A stretch of DNA of 64,000 nt from positions 620,001 through 684,000 of the forward strand of contig CAWGLW010000006.1 in NCBI GenBank assembly GCA_963823525.1, in the 5' to 3' direction. Every line of letters starts with the position of its first letter. Positions within the stretch are counted from its first letter, which is position 1. This document shows positions 1-8,419 of this stretch, piece by piece. The DNA is from CAWGLW01 sp963823525 (GTDB lineage Bacteria > Pseudomonadota > Gammaproteobacteria > Steroidobacterales > Steroidobacteraceae). A program made the translations under genes and the position numbers. The notes beneath the pieces are model-generated. The model saw nothing but the letters and a program-made list of their open reading frames with translations. It ran no database searches and was not told the origin of the DNA.

Positions 1-2475
1 ACCGTCAGCCAGATGGTGGACCAGTTGCTCGCCCTGCCGGCCGGCAGCAGCGTACTGCTGCTTGCGCCCGTCGTGCAGGGCCGCAAGGGAGAGCACGTTG
101 AAACCCTCGATCAACTGCGCAGCCAGGGCTACGTGCGTGCACTGGTCGATCAGCAGTTGATAGAGCTCGACGACCCGCCCCAACTCGACCGCCGCCGCCA
201 GCACACGATCGATGCCGTGGTCGATCGCCTGCGGGTACGCCCGGATGCCGGGCAGCGACTCGCCGAATCGTTCGAGACCGCCCTGCACCTCGGACACGGC
301 GTGGCGCGGGTCGTTTTCCAGGATGAGCCAGAGCGAGAGCCGCTGGTGTTTTCGAACCGTTACGCCTGCACGTTCTGCGGGTACAGCCTAACGGAACTCG
401 AACCGCGACTGTTTTCGTTCAACAGTCCGAACGGTGCCTGCGGGACCTGCGGCGGCCTCGGCGTGGAGGAGTTTTTCGACCCGCGGCGCGTCGTGGTCAA
501 CCCCGGACTGTCTCTGGCCGGCGGCGCCGTACGCGGCTGGGACAGGCGAAACACCTATTACTTCCAGTTGATTCAGTCGCTGGCGCGGCACTACCGCTTC
601 GACATCGAGACCCCGTGGTCTGATCTGCCGGAAGCGGTCGCCCATGTTTTACTTTACGGCAGTGGCGACGAGCGCGTGGAGTTCCGTTACCTGGACTCCC
701 GGGGCAGCAGTACACGGCGAACGCACACCTGGGAGGGCATCGTGCCCAACCTCGAACGGCGTTACCGCGAGACCGAGTCCGCCACCGTACGCGAGGAACT
801 GGCCAAGTATCGTGGAGTGCGCAGCTGCGAAGACTGTGGCGGCAGCCGACTCAATCAGGCCGCCCGTCACGTGTTCGTCGCGGGCCGCAATCTGCCGGAA
901 CTGACCGCGCTGCCAATCGCCGAGTCGCGCGCATTCTTCGATGGCATGCAGCTCGAGGGATGGCGCGGCGAAATTGCTGAACGACTGCTGCGCGAGGTCT
1001 GTGATCGCCTGCGGTTTCTCGGCGATGTCGGCCTGGACTACCTGTCGCTGGACCGCGGAGCGGGCACGCTCTCCGGTGGCGAGGCGCAACGCATCCGCCT
1101 GGCCAGTCAGATCGGCTCGGGCCTGGTCGGCGTCATGTACATTCTCGACGAGCCGTCGATCGGACTTCACCAGCGCGACAACCAGCGACTGCTGGACACG
1201 CTGATCCGGCTGCGCGATCTGGGCAATACGGTGCTGGTCGTGGAGCATGACGAAGACGCGATTCGCCAGGCCGATCATGTCGTGGACCTGGGGCCTGGTG
1301 CCGGCGTTCACGGTGGCCAGGTCGTGGCCCAGGGAACCCCGGAGGAGATCGAGCAGGTCACCGAGTCACTGACTGGGCAGTACCTCAGTGGCCGGCGCGC
1401 AATCCCGGTGCCCGGGCAGCGCACGGCACGGGACAAAGGCCGCCGCCTTCAGATTCTCGGTGCGACCGGTAACAACCTGCGCGGGCTGGACGTCGAAATC
1501 CCGCTCGGCCTTTTCACCTGCGTCACCGGTGTATCCGGGTCAGGGAAATCCACACTGGTCGTCGATACGCTCTATCGTCACGCGGCCGCGTCCGTGCAGG
1601 ACAACCGCAATGACGCAGGTCCCTGCCGGGCGATCAAGGGCCTGGAGAGCATCGACCGTGTCATCGATGTCAACCAAAGTCCGATCGGCCGGACGCCCCG
1701 TTCGAACCCAGCGACGTACACCGGGGCGTTTGGCCCGATTCGCGAACTCTTTTCCGAAGTCCCCGAGGCCCGTTCGCGCGGCTACGAGCCGGGTCGATTC
1801 AGTTTCAACGTCCGCGGCGGACGCTGCGAAGCCTGCGAAGGCGACGGCGTCATCAAGGTGGAGATGCACTTTCTGCCCGACGCCTACGTCACCTGCGATG
1901 CCTGCCGCGGCATGCGTTACAACCGGGAGACGCTGGATATCCGCTACAAGGGGCGCAACATCCACGATGTCCTCGGCATGACCGTGGAGGACGCCGCGAA
2001 CTTTTTTCGCAACGTGCCGGCGCTGAAGTCGCGACTCGGGACGCTGCTCGACGTCGGTCTGTCGTACCTTCGTCTCGGGCAGAACGCGACGACCCTGTCG
2101 GGCGGCGAGGCGCAGCGCGTCAAGCTCGCCCGCGAACTGGCCAAGCGCTCCACCGGCCGCACGCTCTATATCCTCGACGAACCGACAACCGGCCTGCATT
2201 TCCAGGACATTGAACAACTGCTGGGCGTGCTGCTGCGGTTGCGCGATGAAGGCAACACGATCGTCGTCATCGAGCACAACCTGGACGTCATCAAGACGGC
2301 GGACTGGGTCATCGACCTCGGACCGGAGGGCGGTGCCGGCGGCGGTTGCCTCGTCGCCGCGGGCACGCCGGAGGACGTCGCGGCGGTCGGCGGCTCCTAC
2401 ACCGGGCAGTACCTGGCCCGGACGCTGGCGGCCGTAAAAAACACGCCTGACCGGAAACGCGCGCGATCCGCCTGA
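1..2475 (+). CDS. uvrA: UvrABC excinuclease subunit A (5'-truncated by window edge)
   Basis: DNA-damage recognition ATPase of nucleotide excision repair; the UvrA dimer loads UvrB on lesions. The frame is open from base 1 (TVSQMVDQ...), so the true start and the first Walker A lie upstream; about 824 of the usual roughly 940 residues are present. Visible in order: first zinc module beginning CTFCGYSLTELEPRLFSF, the CEDCGGSRL motif, ABC signature LSGGEAQRIRLA with DEPSIGLH, second Walker A GVSGSGKST, second zinc module (CEACEGDGVIKVEMHF ... CDAC), second signature LSGGEAQRVKLA and DEPTTGLHF. Near end-to-end similarity to E. coli UvrA. It converges on the acetyltransferase gene with only 4 bp between stop codons. 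Confidence 0.98.
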   Translation, partial: TVSQMVDQLLALPAGSSVLLLAPVVQGRKGEHVETLDQLRSQGYVRALVDQQLIELDDPPQLDRRRQHTIDAVVDRLRVRPDAGQRLAESFETALHLGHGVARVVFQDEPEREPLVFSNRYACTFCGYSLTELEPRLFSFNSPNGACGTCGGLGVEEFFDPRRVVVNPGLSLAGGAVRGWDRRNTYYFQLIQSLARHYRFDIETPWSDLPEAVAHVLLYGSGDERVEFRYLDSRGSSTRRTHTWEGIVPNLERRYRETESATVREELAKYRGVRSCEDCGGSRLNQAARHVFVAGRNLPELTALPIAESRAFFDGMQLEGWRGEIAERLLREVCDRLRFLGDVGLDYLSLDRGAGTLSGGEAQRIRLASQIGSGLVGVMYILDEPSIGLHQRDNQRLLDTLIRLRDLGNTVLVVEHDEDAIRQADHVVDLGPGAGVHGGQVVAQGTPEEIEQVTESLTGQYLSGRRAIPVPGQRTARDKGRRLQILGATGNNLRGLDVEIPLGLFTCVTGVSGSGKSTLVVDTLYRHAAASVQDNRNDAGPCRAIKGLESIDRVIDVNQSPIGRTPRSNPATYTGAFGPIRELFSEVPEARSRGYEPGRFSFNVRGGRCEACEGDGVIKVEMHFLPDAYVTCDACRGMRYNRETLDIRYKGRNIHDVLGMTVEDAANFFRNVPALKSRLGTLLDVGLSYLRLGQNATTLSGGEAQRVKLARELAKRSTGRTLYILDEPTTGLHFQDIEQLLGVLLRLRDEGNTIVVIEHNLDVIKTADWVIDLGPEGGAGGGCLVAAGTPEDVAAVGGSYTGQYLARTLAAVKNTPDRKRARSA

Positions 2476-2479
2476 GCGG

Positions 2480-3013
2480 CTAGAAGTCCTCGGTTCCCGA
2501 ACCAGTCCGCGGCAGCGTCCGAAACCGATGCCGCACCTCGCCGCCGTCCCGGGTCTCGCGGAAATTCCCACCGCTATGGCGCCGGATCGCGTTTCGCCAG
2601 AAGGCCAGGGCTGGCCGATTATGCGCATCCTCCAGCACTTCCCACTCGCCCGGAAAGCGCGCAAACAGCAGGTCGACCGCGCTGCTTGCGACGCCGAGGC
2701 GCCGCGCCTCATCAATCACAAACAGCTCGGACATACGATAGTCGGCATCGCGCCGCGGGAAACTGGGCGGCCGCGAGACCAGCGCGAAACCCACTCGCCG
2801 GCTTCCCTGCAGAATCACGAACGGGTGAGCAGTGGGGTCCGAGAACCAGGATGCGAGAAACTCGTCTTCACGCGCGTCCCATTCGCCGAGCGCCGGGAAG
2901 ATTCCGGAGCGCGAAGCGGCGTCATGCAGGTCGGACAGATACCCGCGGTAGGCCGCGCGAATCCAGTCGCGGTCCTCATCCGATTGTCTCGGGTCACGTA
3001 ACGTGATGGGCAC
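2480..3013 (-). CDS. GNAT-family N-acetyltransferase
   Basis: 177-residue single-domain protein with a GNAT look: N-terminal 'IRAAYRGYLSDL', a central strand followed by the acetyl-CoA loop in SELFVIDEARRLGVASSAVDLL (the RxLGxA part is the Q/RxxGxG/A motif A), and a C-terminal 'NRPALAFWRNAI' typical of motif B. Substrate cannot be told from sequence; small-molecule and protein acetylation are both possible. Start taken at a GTG (MPITLRDP...), with no strong ribosome-binding site. The gene faces uvrA and is followed upstream by a separate lipoprotein gene; no operon partner is evident. Confidence 0.75.
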   Translation of the reverse strand: MPITLRDPRQSDEDRDWIRAAYRGYLSDLHDAASRSGIFPALGEWDAREDEFLASWFSDPTAHPFVILQGSRRVGFALVSRPPSFPRRDADYRMSELFVIDEARRLGVASSAVDLLFARFPGEWEVLEDAHNRPALAFWRNAIRRHSGGNFRETRDGGEVRHRFRTLPRTGSGTEDF

Positions 3014-3083
3014 TTTCCCGTGCCGCCTCCCGTGGCGCGTGCCGGGTTGAAAACCCCGGGGGCCGGTGTGATTTAGTTCACGA

Positions 3084-3114
3084 AGAGGCGGGCCCCAGCC
3101 CGGAGCCCGCCTCT
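3084..3114 (-). terminator. Hairpin downstream of the small lipoprotein gene
   Basis: Perfect 10-bp inverted repeat AGAGGCGGGC / GCCCGCCTCT with an 11-nt loop, 25 bp after the stop of the lipoprotein gene. There is no good T-run, so it may be a weak or Rho-assisted terminator, or a 3'-end stabilising hairpin. Confidence 0.45.
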
Positions 3115-3138
3115 GCGCTTCAGTTCAGGGCGAAGGAA

Positions 3139-3501
3139 TTATTCCTTTACCGCGTCCTGCATGGCTTCGCCGGTCTTCTCGACGGCTTCGCCCGTCTTTT
3201 CGACCGCGTCCTTGGCCATTTCTTCAGTCGCCTCCGCGGCCTTGCCAGCCCCCTCGACAACGGCCTCGCCGGCGTCGACCGTCGCGTCAACAGCCGTCTC
3301 AACCGCGGCTTCCGTGGCGTCGACGGCGGCCTTGCCGGTCTCTACAACGGCCTCACCCGCAGCCGATGCAGCCTCACCGGCAGCCTGCGCCGCTTCGTGA
3401 GCCGCGTCCTTCGCGGCTTCCATCGACGTATTTTCCTTCTTCGCGCAGCCGGCCATGGCCAGCGCGGCAATGGCAGCAGCCAGAGCAATCTTCGCGTTCA
3501 T
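3139..3501 (-). CDS. Small Ala/Glu-rich lipoprotein, LEA-like
   Basis: 120 residues. The start at 3501 (MNAKIALAAA...) is chosen because it opens a clean lipoprotein signal: short Lys-containing n-region, hydrophobic stretch, then AMAGC with the lipidated Cys at 19. An in-frame start further upstream would add 74 unlikely residues. The mature part is almost only Ala, Glu, Lys, Thr, Val and Met in repeats such as EAVxxTGKAA and KTGEAVEKTGEA, predicting one long amphipathic helix or coiled coil, as in LEA-like or apolipoprotein-like proteins. No catalytic motif. Probably anchored to the inner face of the outer membrane. Divergent from pepQ. Confidence 0.7.
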   Translation of the reverse strand: MNAKIALAAAIAALAMAGCAKKENTSMEAAKDAAHEAAQAAGEAASAAGEAVVETGKAAVDATEAAVETAVDATVDAGEAVVEGAGKAAEATEEMAKDAVEKTGEAVEKTGEAMQDAVKE

Positions 3502-3709
3502 TTGCAATACCCCAAAAAACAACAAGATAACGAGTAAAACCCAGCAACAGACAGGCCGCCGATGTACACCGGCACCCCCGCTCTGTTGCGTTGCCGCAAT
3601 TCTAGTGAGAAGCCCGATGCCCGACAGCACCAAAAACTGTCTCCGAATGGCGACAGGCGAGGAACTTGGGCAAGATAGAGGCCCATCCCAGGGGTTACGG
3701 ACGGACACC

Positions 3710-5047
3710 ATGCAGACTGACATCGACCAGCTGTTCCCTGCTCATCTCGGCGAACTGACCCGGCGCGCCGACGCGGCGCTTCAGGCGAGCGGCTTCGACG
3801 CCATGGCCGTCTACTCGGGACAGCAAGGCTGCTATTTTCTTGACGACTACGGCTGGCCGTTCAAGGCAAACCCCCTGTTTCATCAATGGGTCCCACTCGA
3901 TGATGCGCCCCAGAGCTGGCTCGTCTACACGCTGGGCGAGACGCCCGTGCTGTGCTTCTATCAGCCGGAGGATTACTGGCACCGGCCGCCCGCGGTGCCC
4001 ACGGCCGACTGGACGCGCCAGTTTCGGCTCGAGGTGATCAGCGACCCGACGGCCGCGAGGCAGGAAGTCAGCGGCGCGGGCCGGCAGATCGCCTTTCTCG
4101 GCGAATGGCAGGCATTGTTCGCAGACTGGAATTTTTCCGCCGTGAACCCGGCGGGACTGATCGACCACCTGCACTACGACCGGGCCTTCAAAACCGAGTA
4201 CGAGATCGCCTGCATGCGCCTCGCCTCCAGGCTGGGTGCGCGCGGACACCGGGCGGCCCGCGACGCGTTTTTCGCAGGCGCCTCGGAGTTCGAGACCCAC
4301 CAGGCGTATTGCAGCGCCGTCGGACTGCGGGAGCAGGAATTGCCCTACGGCAATATCATCGCCTTCAACGAGGCCGGCGCGGTGCTGCATTACCAGCACC
4401 TGGACCGGCGGCGGGACATCCCCAGACGCTCGTTCCTGATTGATGCCGGCGCCCAGTTTCGCGGCTACGCCAGCGACATCACCCGCAGTTACTCAGGTGG
4501 CGACCCGGAGTTTGCCGCCCTGGTCACCTCGATGAATGCGCTGGAGCTGAAACTTTGCGATCGCGTGCGACCGGGGATGGATTACCGCGACATCCACCTG
4601 CACGCGCACCAACTCATCGCCGAGCTGTTACGTGATACCGGCGTCATTTCCTGCGACGCTGAGACGGCCGTTCAGACCGGCTTATCGGCAGTTTTCTTTC
4701 CGCACGGCGTTGGCCACCTGCTGGGCCTGCAGGTGCACGATGTTGCCGGATTGGCGGCTGATGCGACGGGTGCAAAAATTGCCAGACCCGATGGTCATCC
4801 CTACCTGCGCCTGACACGCCGGCTCGAGCCGGGATTCGTCGTAACGATCGAGCCAGGCCTTTACTTCATCGACATGCTGCTCGGGGCGGCTCGGGGAACC
4901 GACGCAGGCCGGCACATCTGCTGGGATCAGGTCGAACGACTCCGACCCTTCGGCGGTGTGCGGATCGAAGACGACGTGCTTTGCACTGGTTCGGAACCGG
5001 TCAACCTGACACGCGAAGCCTTTGCCGAACTGGAGTCGCCGGCATAA
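3710..5047 (+). CDS. pepQ: Xaa-Pro dipeptidase (prolidase)
   Basis: M24B metallopeptidase that cleaves dipeptides with C-terminal proline; cytosolic. 445 residues, matching E. coli PepQ (443) throughout: LDDYGWPFKANPLF, DYWHRPPAVPT, the metal ligands in LIDAGAQFRGYASDITR (two Asp), FFPHGVGHLLGLQVHD (His), TIEPGLYFI (Glu) and GGVRIEDDV (Glu). Start chosen at ATG 3710 (MQTDIDQLFPAHL), which aligns with the family; the frame is open further upstream but that part overlaps the promoter region of the divergent lipoprotein gene. Converges on rplQ. Confidence 0.95.
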   Translation: MQTDIDQLFPAHLGELTRRADAALQASGFDAMAVYSGQQGCYFLDDYGWPFKANPLFHQWVPLDDAPQSWLVYTLGETPVLCFYQPEDYWHRPPAVPTADWTRQFRLEVISDPTAARQEVSGAGRQIAFLGEWQALFADWNFSAVNPAGLIDHLHYDRAFKTEYEIACMRLASRLGARGHRAARDAFFAGASEFETHQAYCSAVGLREQELPYGNIIAFNEAGAVLHYQHLDRRRDIPRRSFLIDAGAQFRGYASDITRSYSGGDPEFAALVTSMNALELKLCDRVRPGMDYRDIHLHAHQLIAELLRDTGVISCDAETAVQTGLSAVFFPHGVGHLLGLQVHDVAGLAADATGAKIARPDGHPYLRLTRRLEPGFVVTIEPGLYFIDMLLGAARGTDAGRHICWDQVERLRPFGGVRIEDDVLCTGSEPVNLTREAFAELESPA

Positions 5048-5079
5048 CGCCACCGGCTGACGGCCGGGACCGACTGGCT

Positions 5080-5105
5080 TGTGGCAGGCCGCGGCGGCTG
5101 CCACA
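5080..5105. terminator. Hairpin between convergent pepQ and rplQ
   Basis: TGTGGCAG / CTGCCACA, an 8-bp perfect stem with a 10-nt GC-rich loop, sits between the two stop codons. It is nested in a second 8-bp inverted repeat, ATAACGCC (5044-5051) and GGCGTTAT (5113-5120), which overlaps both stop codons. Likely a two-way transcription stop, although neither side has a T-run. Confidence 0.5.
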
Positions 5106-5116
5106 GGCGACCGGCG

Positions 5117-5689
5117 TTATTCGGCCGACTTCGCCTTCTTCGCGACCTTTTTCCGGGCTGCAGTTTTCTTGGCCGCGGTCTTCTTGGCCGCTTTCTTTTT
5201 CGCCTTGGCCTTTGGCTTCGCCTCGGCATCCGCCTCGGCTGCGGCCGGCTTCTCAACCGCCTGCTTCGCCACCTTCTTCTTGCGAGCGCGCCTGGGTTTC
5301 TTATCCCCCTCCTCCGCATCGCTGGCCGGAACGGCCTGATCGACCAGCGCCATCCAGGCCATCGGCGCCGAATCACCGGGGCGATTTTCCATGAGCAGAA
5401 TCCGGGTGTAACCGCCCGGCCGGGCCTGGAAGCGCGGCCCGAGATCTTCGAACAGCTTGGTCACGACCTCGGCATCACGCAGCCTGGAGAAGGCCCGACG
5501 ACGATTCGCGAGGCTGTCGGTCTTGCCGAGCGTGATCAGCGGCTCGACGTAGCGCCGCAATTCCTTTGCCTTCGGCGCGGTCGTGCGGATCGCCTCATGG
5601 CGCAGCAGCGAGGCCGCCATGTTGCGCAGCATGGCCCAGCGATGGGGCGTGTTGCGGCTCAATTGCCGCCCGGTCATTCCGTGTCTCAT
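5117..5689 (-). CDS. rplQ: 50S ribosomal protein L17 with long Lys/Ala tail
   Basis: Last gene of the alpha operon. Residues 1-120 are ordinary L17 (MRHGMTGRQLSRNTPHRWAM...; GGYTRILL). Residues about 123-190 are extra compared with the 127-residue E. coli protein: an acidic stretch (SDAEEGDKK) followed by a Lys/Ala-rich segment with repeated AKKKAAKK/TAAKK units, like histone H1 C-terminal tails. The tail is in frame and ends at a normal TAA with no sign of a frameshift. It would be disordered and highly basic, and may bind rRNA or nucleic acid. Confidence 0.96.
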   Translation of the reverse strand: MRHGMTGRQLSRNTPHRWAMLRNMAASLLRHEAIRTTAPKAKELRRYVEPLITLGKTDSLANRRRAFSRLRDAEVVTKLFEDLGPRFQARPGGYTRILLMENRPGDSAPMAWMALVDQAVPASDAEEGDKKPRRARKKKVAKQAVEKPAAAEADAEAKPKAKAKKKAAKKTAAKKTAARKKVAKKAKSAE

Positions 5690-5723
5690 GGTCGTGTTCT
5701 CTGCTCAGCGGGATACGCAAGCT

Positions 5724-6728
5724 TCAGATGATGTCCCGCTCTTCATCGTGCTTGAGTCCAACCGGGGGCCAGCTCTCGAGCCGCATGCCCAGCGTAAGGC
5801 CGTGGCCTTCAAGCACTTCCTTGATCTCGGTCAGCGACTTCTTGCCCAGGTTCGGGGTCCGCAGTAATTCGACCTCCGTCTTCTGCACGAGATCACCAAT
5901 GTAGTGAATATTCTCTGCCTTCAGGCAGTTAGCACTGCGGACGGTCAGTTCGAGTTCGTCGACAGGGCGCAGCAAGAGCGGGTCGAAGTGATGCTCCTGT
6001 GGCTTGCCCTGATCCTCGTCCTTGCCCTGCAGATCGACAAATACCGAAAGCTGGTCCTTGAGAATCGACCCGGCCCTTCGAATGGCTTCCTCTGGATCGA
6101 TCGTACCATTCGTCTCGATGTCGATGATCAGCTTGTCGAGGTCGGTACGCTGTTCAACGCGGGCGGCCTCGACGTTATAAGTGACCTTGTTGATCGGGCT
6201 GAACGAGGCATCGAGCAGCAGACGCCCGATCGGTCGCGAGGCCTCCTCGAACGCAATCCGCTGGCCTGCCGGCCGGTAGCCGCGGCCGCGCTCGACTTTC
6301 AGCATCATGTTCAGCTCACCGGCCTGCGTCAGGTTCGCAATGATGAAATCCGGATTGAGGATCTCGACATCGTGATCGCCCTGTATATCGCCCGCACGAA
6401 CCGGGCCGGGGCCCTTCTTCGAGAGACGCAGGTCGGAGGCTTCGCGCGAATTCAGGCGAACCGCAACCTGCTTCAGGTTCAGAAGGATCTCGACGACGTC
6501 TTCCTGTACGCCCTCGATGCTGGTGTACTCGTGCAGCACACCGTCGATCTCGGCTTCGGTGATCGCGCTGCCGGGCATCGACGACAGGAGCACGCGTCGC
6601 AACGCGTTGCCCAGTGTGTGCCCGAAGCCACGTTCGAAGGGCTCGATGATGACGCGAGCGTTACGCGCTGAAGTCGGCGTCACCTTGACGACGCGCGGGC
6701 GGAGAAACTCAGCAATGGCTGAATGCAT
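5724..6728 (-). CDS. rpoA: RNA polymerase alpha subunit
   Basis: 334 residues. The N-terminal assembly domain (RGFGHTLGNALRRVLLSSMPG, VEIDGVLHEY-like segment, VEAARVEQRTDLDKL) and the C-terminal promoter-binding domain (LELTVRSANCLKAENIHYIGDL ... NLGKKSLTEIKEVL) are complete. The start is set at ATG 6728, where AGGG lies 8 nt upstream; an in-frame GTG three codons earlier would place the start on the ribosome-binding site itself. Alpha operon gene, 18 bp after rpsD. Confidence 0.97.
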   Translation of the reverse strand: MHSAIAEFLRPRVVKVTPTSARNARVIIEPFERGFGHTLGNALRRVLLSSMPGSAITEAEIDGVLHEYTSIEGVQEDVVEILLNLKQVAVRLNSREASDLRLSKKGPGPVRAGDIQGDHDVEILNPDFIIANLTQAGELNMMLKVERGRGYRPAGQRIAFEEASRPIGRLLLDASFSPINKVTYNVEAARVEQRTDLDKLIIDIETNGTIDPEEAIRRAGSILKDQLSVFVDLQGKDEDQGKPQEHHFDPLLLRPVDELELTVRSANCLKAENIHYIGDLVQKTEVELLRTPNLGKKSLTEIKEVLEGHGLTLGMRLESWPPVGLKHDEERDII

Positions 6729-6746
6729 ATTCGTCACCCTGCGGGA

Positions 6747-7370
6747 TTACTTGGAATACAACTCGACGACAAGGTTCTCGTTGATATCCGGCAGAATGTC
6801 CACGCGCTCGGGCAGGGACTTGAGGACACCAGAGAACTTCTTCTCGTCGACTTCGACCCAATCGGGGAACCCGATCTGGCCACGGATTTCCAGGCTCTGC
6901 TGAATGCGAGCCTGCTTCTGCGACTTCTCGCGCAGCGCAATCACATCACCGGCCTGGCACTGATACGAAGGAATATTGACTGACTGTCCGTTTACGGTGA
7001 TGGCGCGATGACTGACCAGCTGGCGCGCCTCGTTACGGGTCACGGCGAAGCCCATGCGATAAACGACGTTGTCGAGCCGCCCTTCGAGGAGCTGCAGAAG
7101 GGTTTCACCGGTGGCGCCGGGACGACCCGCTGCCATCACGTAATAGCCGTGGAACTGCCGTTCGAGCACGCCGTACATGCGGCGGAGCTTCTGCTTCTCA
7201 CGCAGCTGCAGGCCGTAGTCGGACAAGCGCTTGCGGCGTTCGCTCTTGACACCGCCGGGCGGGACCTCGAGCTTGCATTTCGCTTCCAGCGACTTGATGC
7301 CGCTCTTCAGAAAAAGGTCTGTGCCCTCGCGACGCGAGAGTTTGCACTTTGGTCCAAGATACCTGGCCAT
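6747..7370 (-). CDS. rpsD: 30S ribosomal protein S4
   Basis: 207 residues, collinear with E. coli S4 (206): MARYLGPKCKLSRREGTDLFLKSG, LSDYGLQLREKQKLRRMYGV and the S4 RNA-binding domain EGRLDNVVYRMGFA with RQLVSHRAI. Primary 16S rRNA binder; in enteric bacteria also the translational repressor of the alpha operon. Third gene of the alpha operon. Confidence 0.97.
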   Translation of the reverse strand: MARYLGPKCKLSRREGTDLFLKSGIKSLEAKCKLEVPPGGVKSERRKRLSDYGLQLREKQKLRRMYGVLERQFHGYYVMAAGRPGATGETLLQLLEGRLDNVVYRMGFAVTRNEARQLVSHRAITVNGQSVNIPSYQCQAGDVIALREKSQKQARIQQSLEIRGQIGFPDWVEVDEKKFSGVLKSLPERVDILPDINENLVVELYSK

Positions 7371-7394
7371 TGAATATTCCTCGACGGCGCGGCG

Positions 7395-7790
7395 TCAGAC
7401 GCGGCGCTTCTTCGGCGGACGACAGCCGTTATGCGGAATCGGCGTCACGTCCTCGATACTGGTTACCTTCAGACCGGCGGCGTTCAGCGCACGCACGGAC
7501 GACTCGCGGCCGGGGCCGGGGCCCCGAACTCTGACGTCGACGTTCTTCAGGCCATACTCCTGCGCCGCGGTGCCGGCACGCTCGGCCGCCACCTGCGCCG
7601 CAAACGGCGTGCTCTTTCGGGAGCCGCGGAACCCACAACCGCCGGAGGTCGCCCAGGAAATCGCATTGCCCTGACGGTCGGTGATCGTGATGATCGTGTT
7701 GTTGAAAGAGGCGTGCACGTGGGCAATCCCGTCGGTTACGACGCGCTTGACCTTTTTGCGGCCCTTACCTGTCTGCTTCTTGTCAGCCAT
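7395..7790 (-). CDS. rpsK: 30S ribosomal protein S11
   Basis: 131 residues (E. coli 129). Family blocks: GIAHVHASFNNTIITITD, WATSGGCGFRGSRKSTPFAAQ, and the C-terminus IPHNGCRPPKKRRV. Forms part of the 30S platform. Alpha operon, between rpsM and rpsD, 34 bp after rpsM. Confidence 0.97.
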   Translation of the reverse strand: MADKKQTGKGRKKVKRVVTDGIAHVHASFNNTIITITDRQGNAISWATSGGCGFRGSRKSTPFAAQVAAERAGTAAQEYGLKNVDVRVRGPGPGRESSVRALNAAGLKVTSIEDVTPIPHNGCRPPKKRRV

Positions 7791-7824
7791 TCAAATCAAA
7801 CCTCAGTTCAGAACCGGGTGCCGA

Positions 7825-8205
7825 TCAGGCTCTTCCCGGAGGTGCGTTCAATTTGACCGCCGCCTTGCGCGGTCCCTTGCGGGTGCGTGCGTTGGTCCGC
7901 GTGCGCTGACCCCGCATCGGCAGTCCCTTGCGGTGACGGATCCCACGGTAGGTTCCGAGGTCCATCAATCGCTTGATGTTCATTGCGATCTCGCGGCGCA
8001 GGTCGCCCTCGACCGAAAGCTTCGCAAGCTGCGTTCGCAGGTCGGCGACCTCTGCTTCGGTCAGATCCTTGACCTTGGTTTCAGGCTTGACGCCTGCTGC
8101 CTCGCAAGCCTTCAGCGCCTGAGAACGACCCACGCCATAAATTGACGTAAGCCCGATGCAGACGTGCTTGTTCATCGGAATGTTGATGCCAGCTATACGG
8201 GCCAT
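7825..8205 (-). CDS. rpsM: 30S ribosomal protein S13
   Basis: 126 residues, slightly longer than E. coli (118) because of a C-terminal AAVKLNAPPGRA in place of the usual short basic end. Blocks: MARIAGINIPMNKH, LTSIYGVGRSQA, EGDLRREIAMNIKRLMDLG, RGLPMRGQRTRTNARTRKGP. Contacts the 30S head and the P-site tRNA. First gene of the alpha operon, with its own promoter just upstream. Confidence 0.97.
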   Translation of the reverse strand: MARIAGINIPMNKHVCIGLTSIYGVGRSQALKACEAAGVKPETKVKDLTEAEVADLRTQLAKLSVEGDLRREIAMNIKRLMDLGTYRGIRHRKGLPMRGQRTRTNARTRKGPRKAAVKLNAPPGRA

Positions 8206-8238
8206 CTTGGACTCACTCTGAGGCGCGAAAAGCGCGCA

Positions 8239-8267
8239 ATAATATCAAAAAAGGATCTGCCGCTCAA
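8239..8267 (-). promoter_or_regulatory. Sigma-70 promoter of the alpha operon (before rpsM)
   Basis: On the minus strand, TTGAGC (8267-8262), a 17-bp spacer and TATTAT (8244-8239). It lies between rpmJ and rpsM. The predicted leader is about 25-30 nt and holds a GCGCG/CGCGC mini-hairpin, so there is little room for the long S4-binding pseudoknot known from E. coli. Confidence 0.65.
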
Positions 8268-8281
8268 CGCAAACAGGGCCA

Positions 8282-8395
8282 TCAGCCCTGGCGCTGCTTG
8301 TGCCGCTTGTCGGTGCACACCACGAACAGGACGCCGCGACGCCGCACCAATTTGCAGTTCTTGCAGATTTTCTTTACCGAAGGACGAACTTTCAT
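8282..8395 (-). CDS. rpmJ: 50S ribosomal protein L36
   Basis: Very short gene (37 codons plus TGA), found by translating between secY and rpsM: starts MKVRPSVKKICKNCK and ends CTDKRHKQRQG. The zinc ligands CxxC (11, 14), Cys27 and His32 are all kept, so this is the zinc-binding (C+) form. Last gene of the spc operon, directly after secY. Confidence 0.95.
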   Translation of the reverse strand: MKVRPSVKKICKNCKLVRRRGVLFVVCTDKRHKQRQG

Positions 8396-8419
8396 GGATC
8401 TCTCCGAAGGGCGCCGCGG

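Noticed and set aside
1540..2715. 391-codon minus-strand frame across uvrA
   Set aside because: Overlaps the C-terminal ABC domain of UvrA, which is clearly the real gene.
6729..6737. GTG start for rpoA
   Set aside because: It overlaps the ribosome-binding sequence of the ATG three codons later, which fits the family better.
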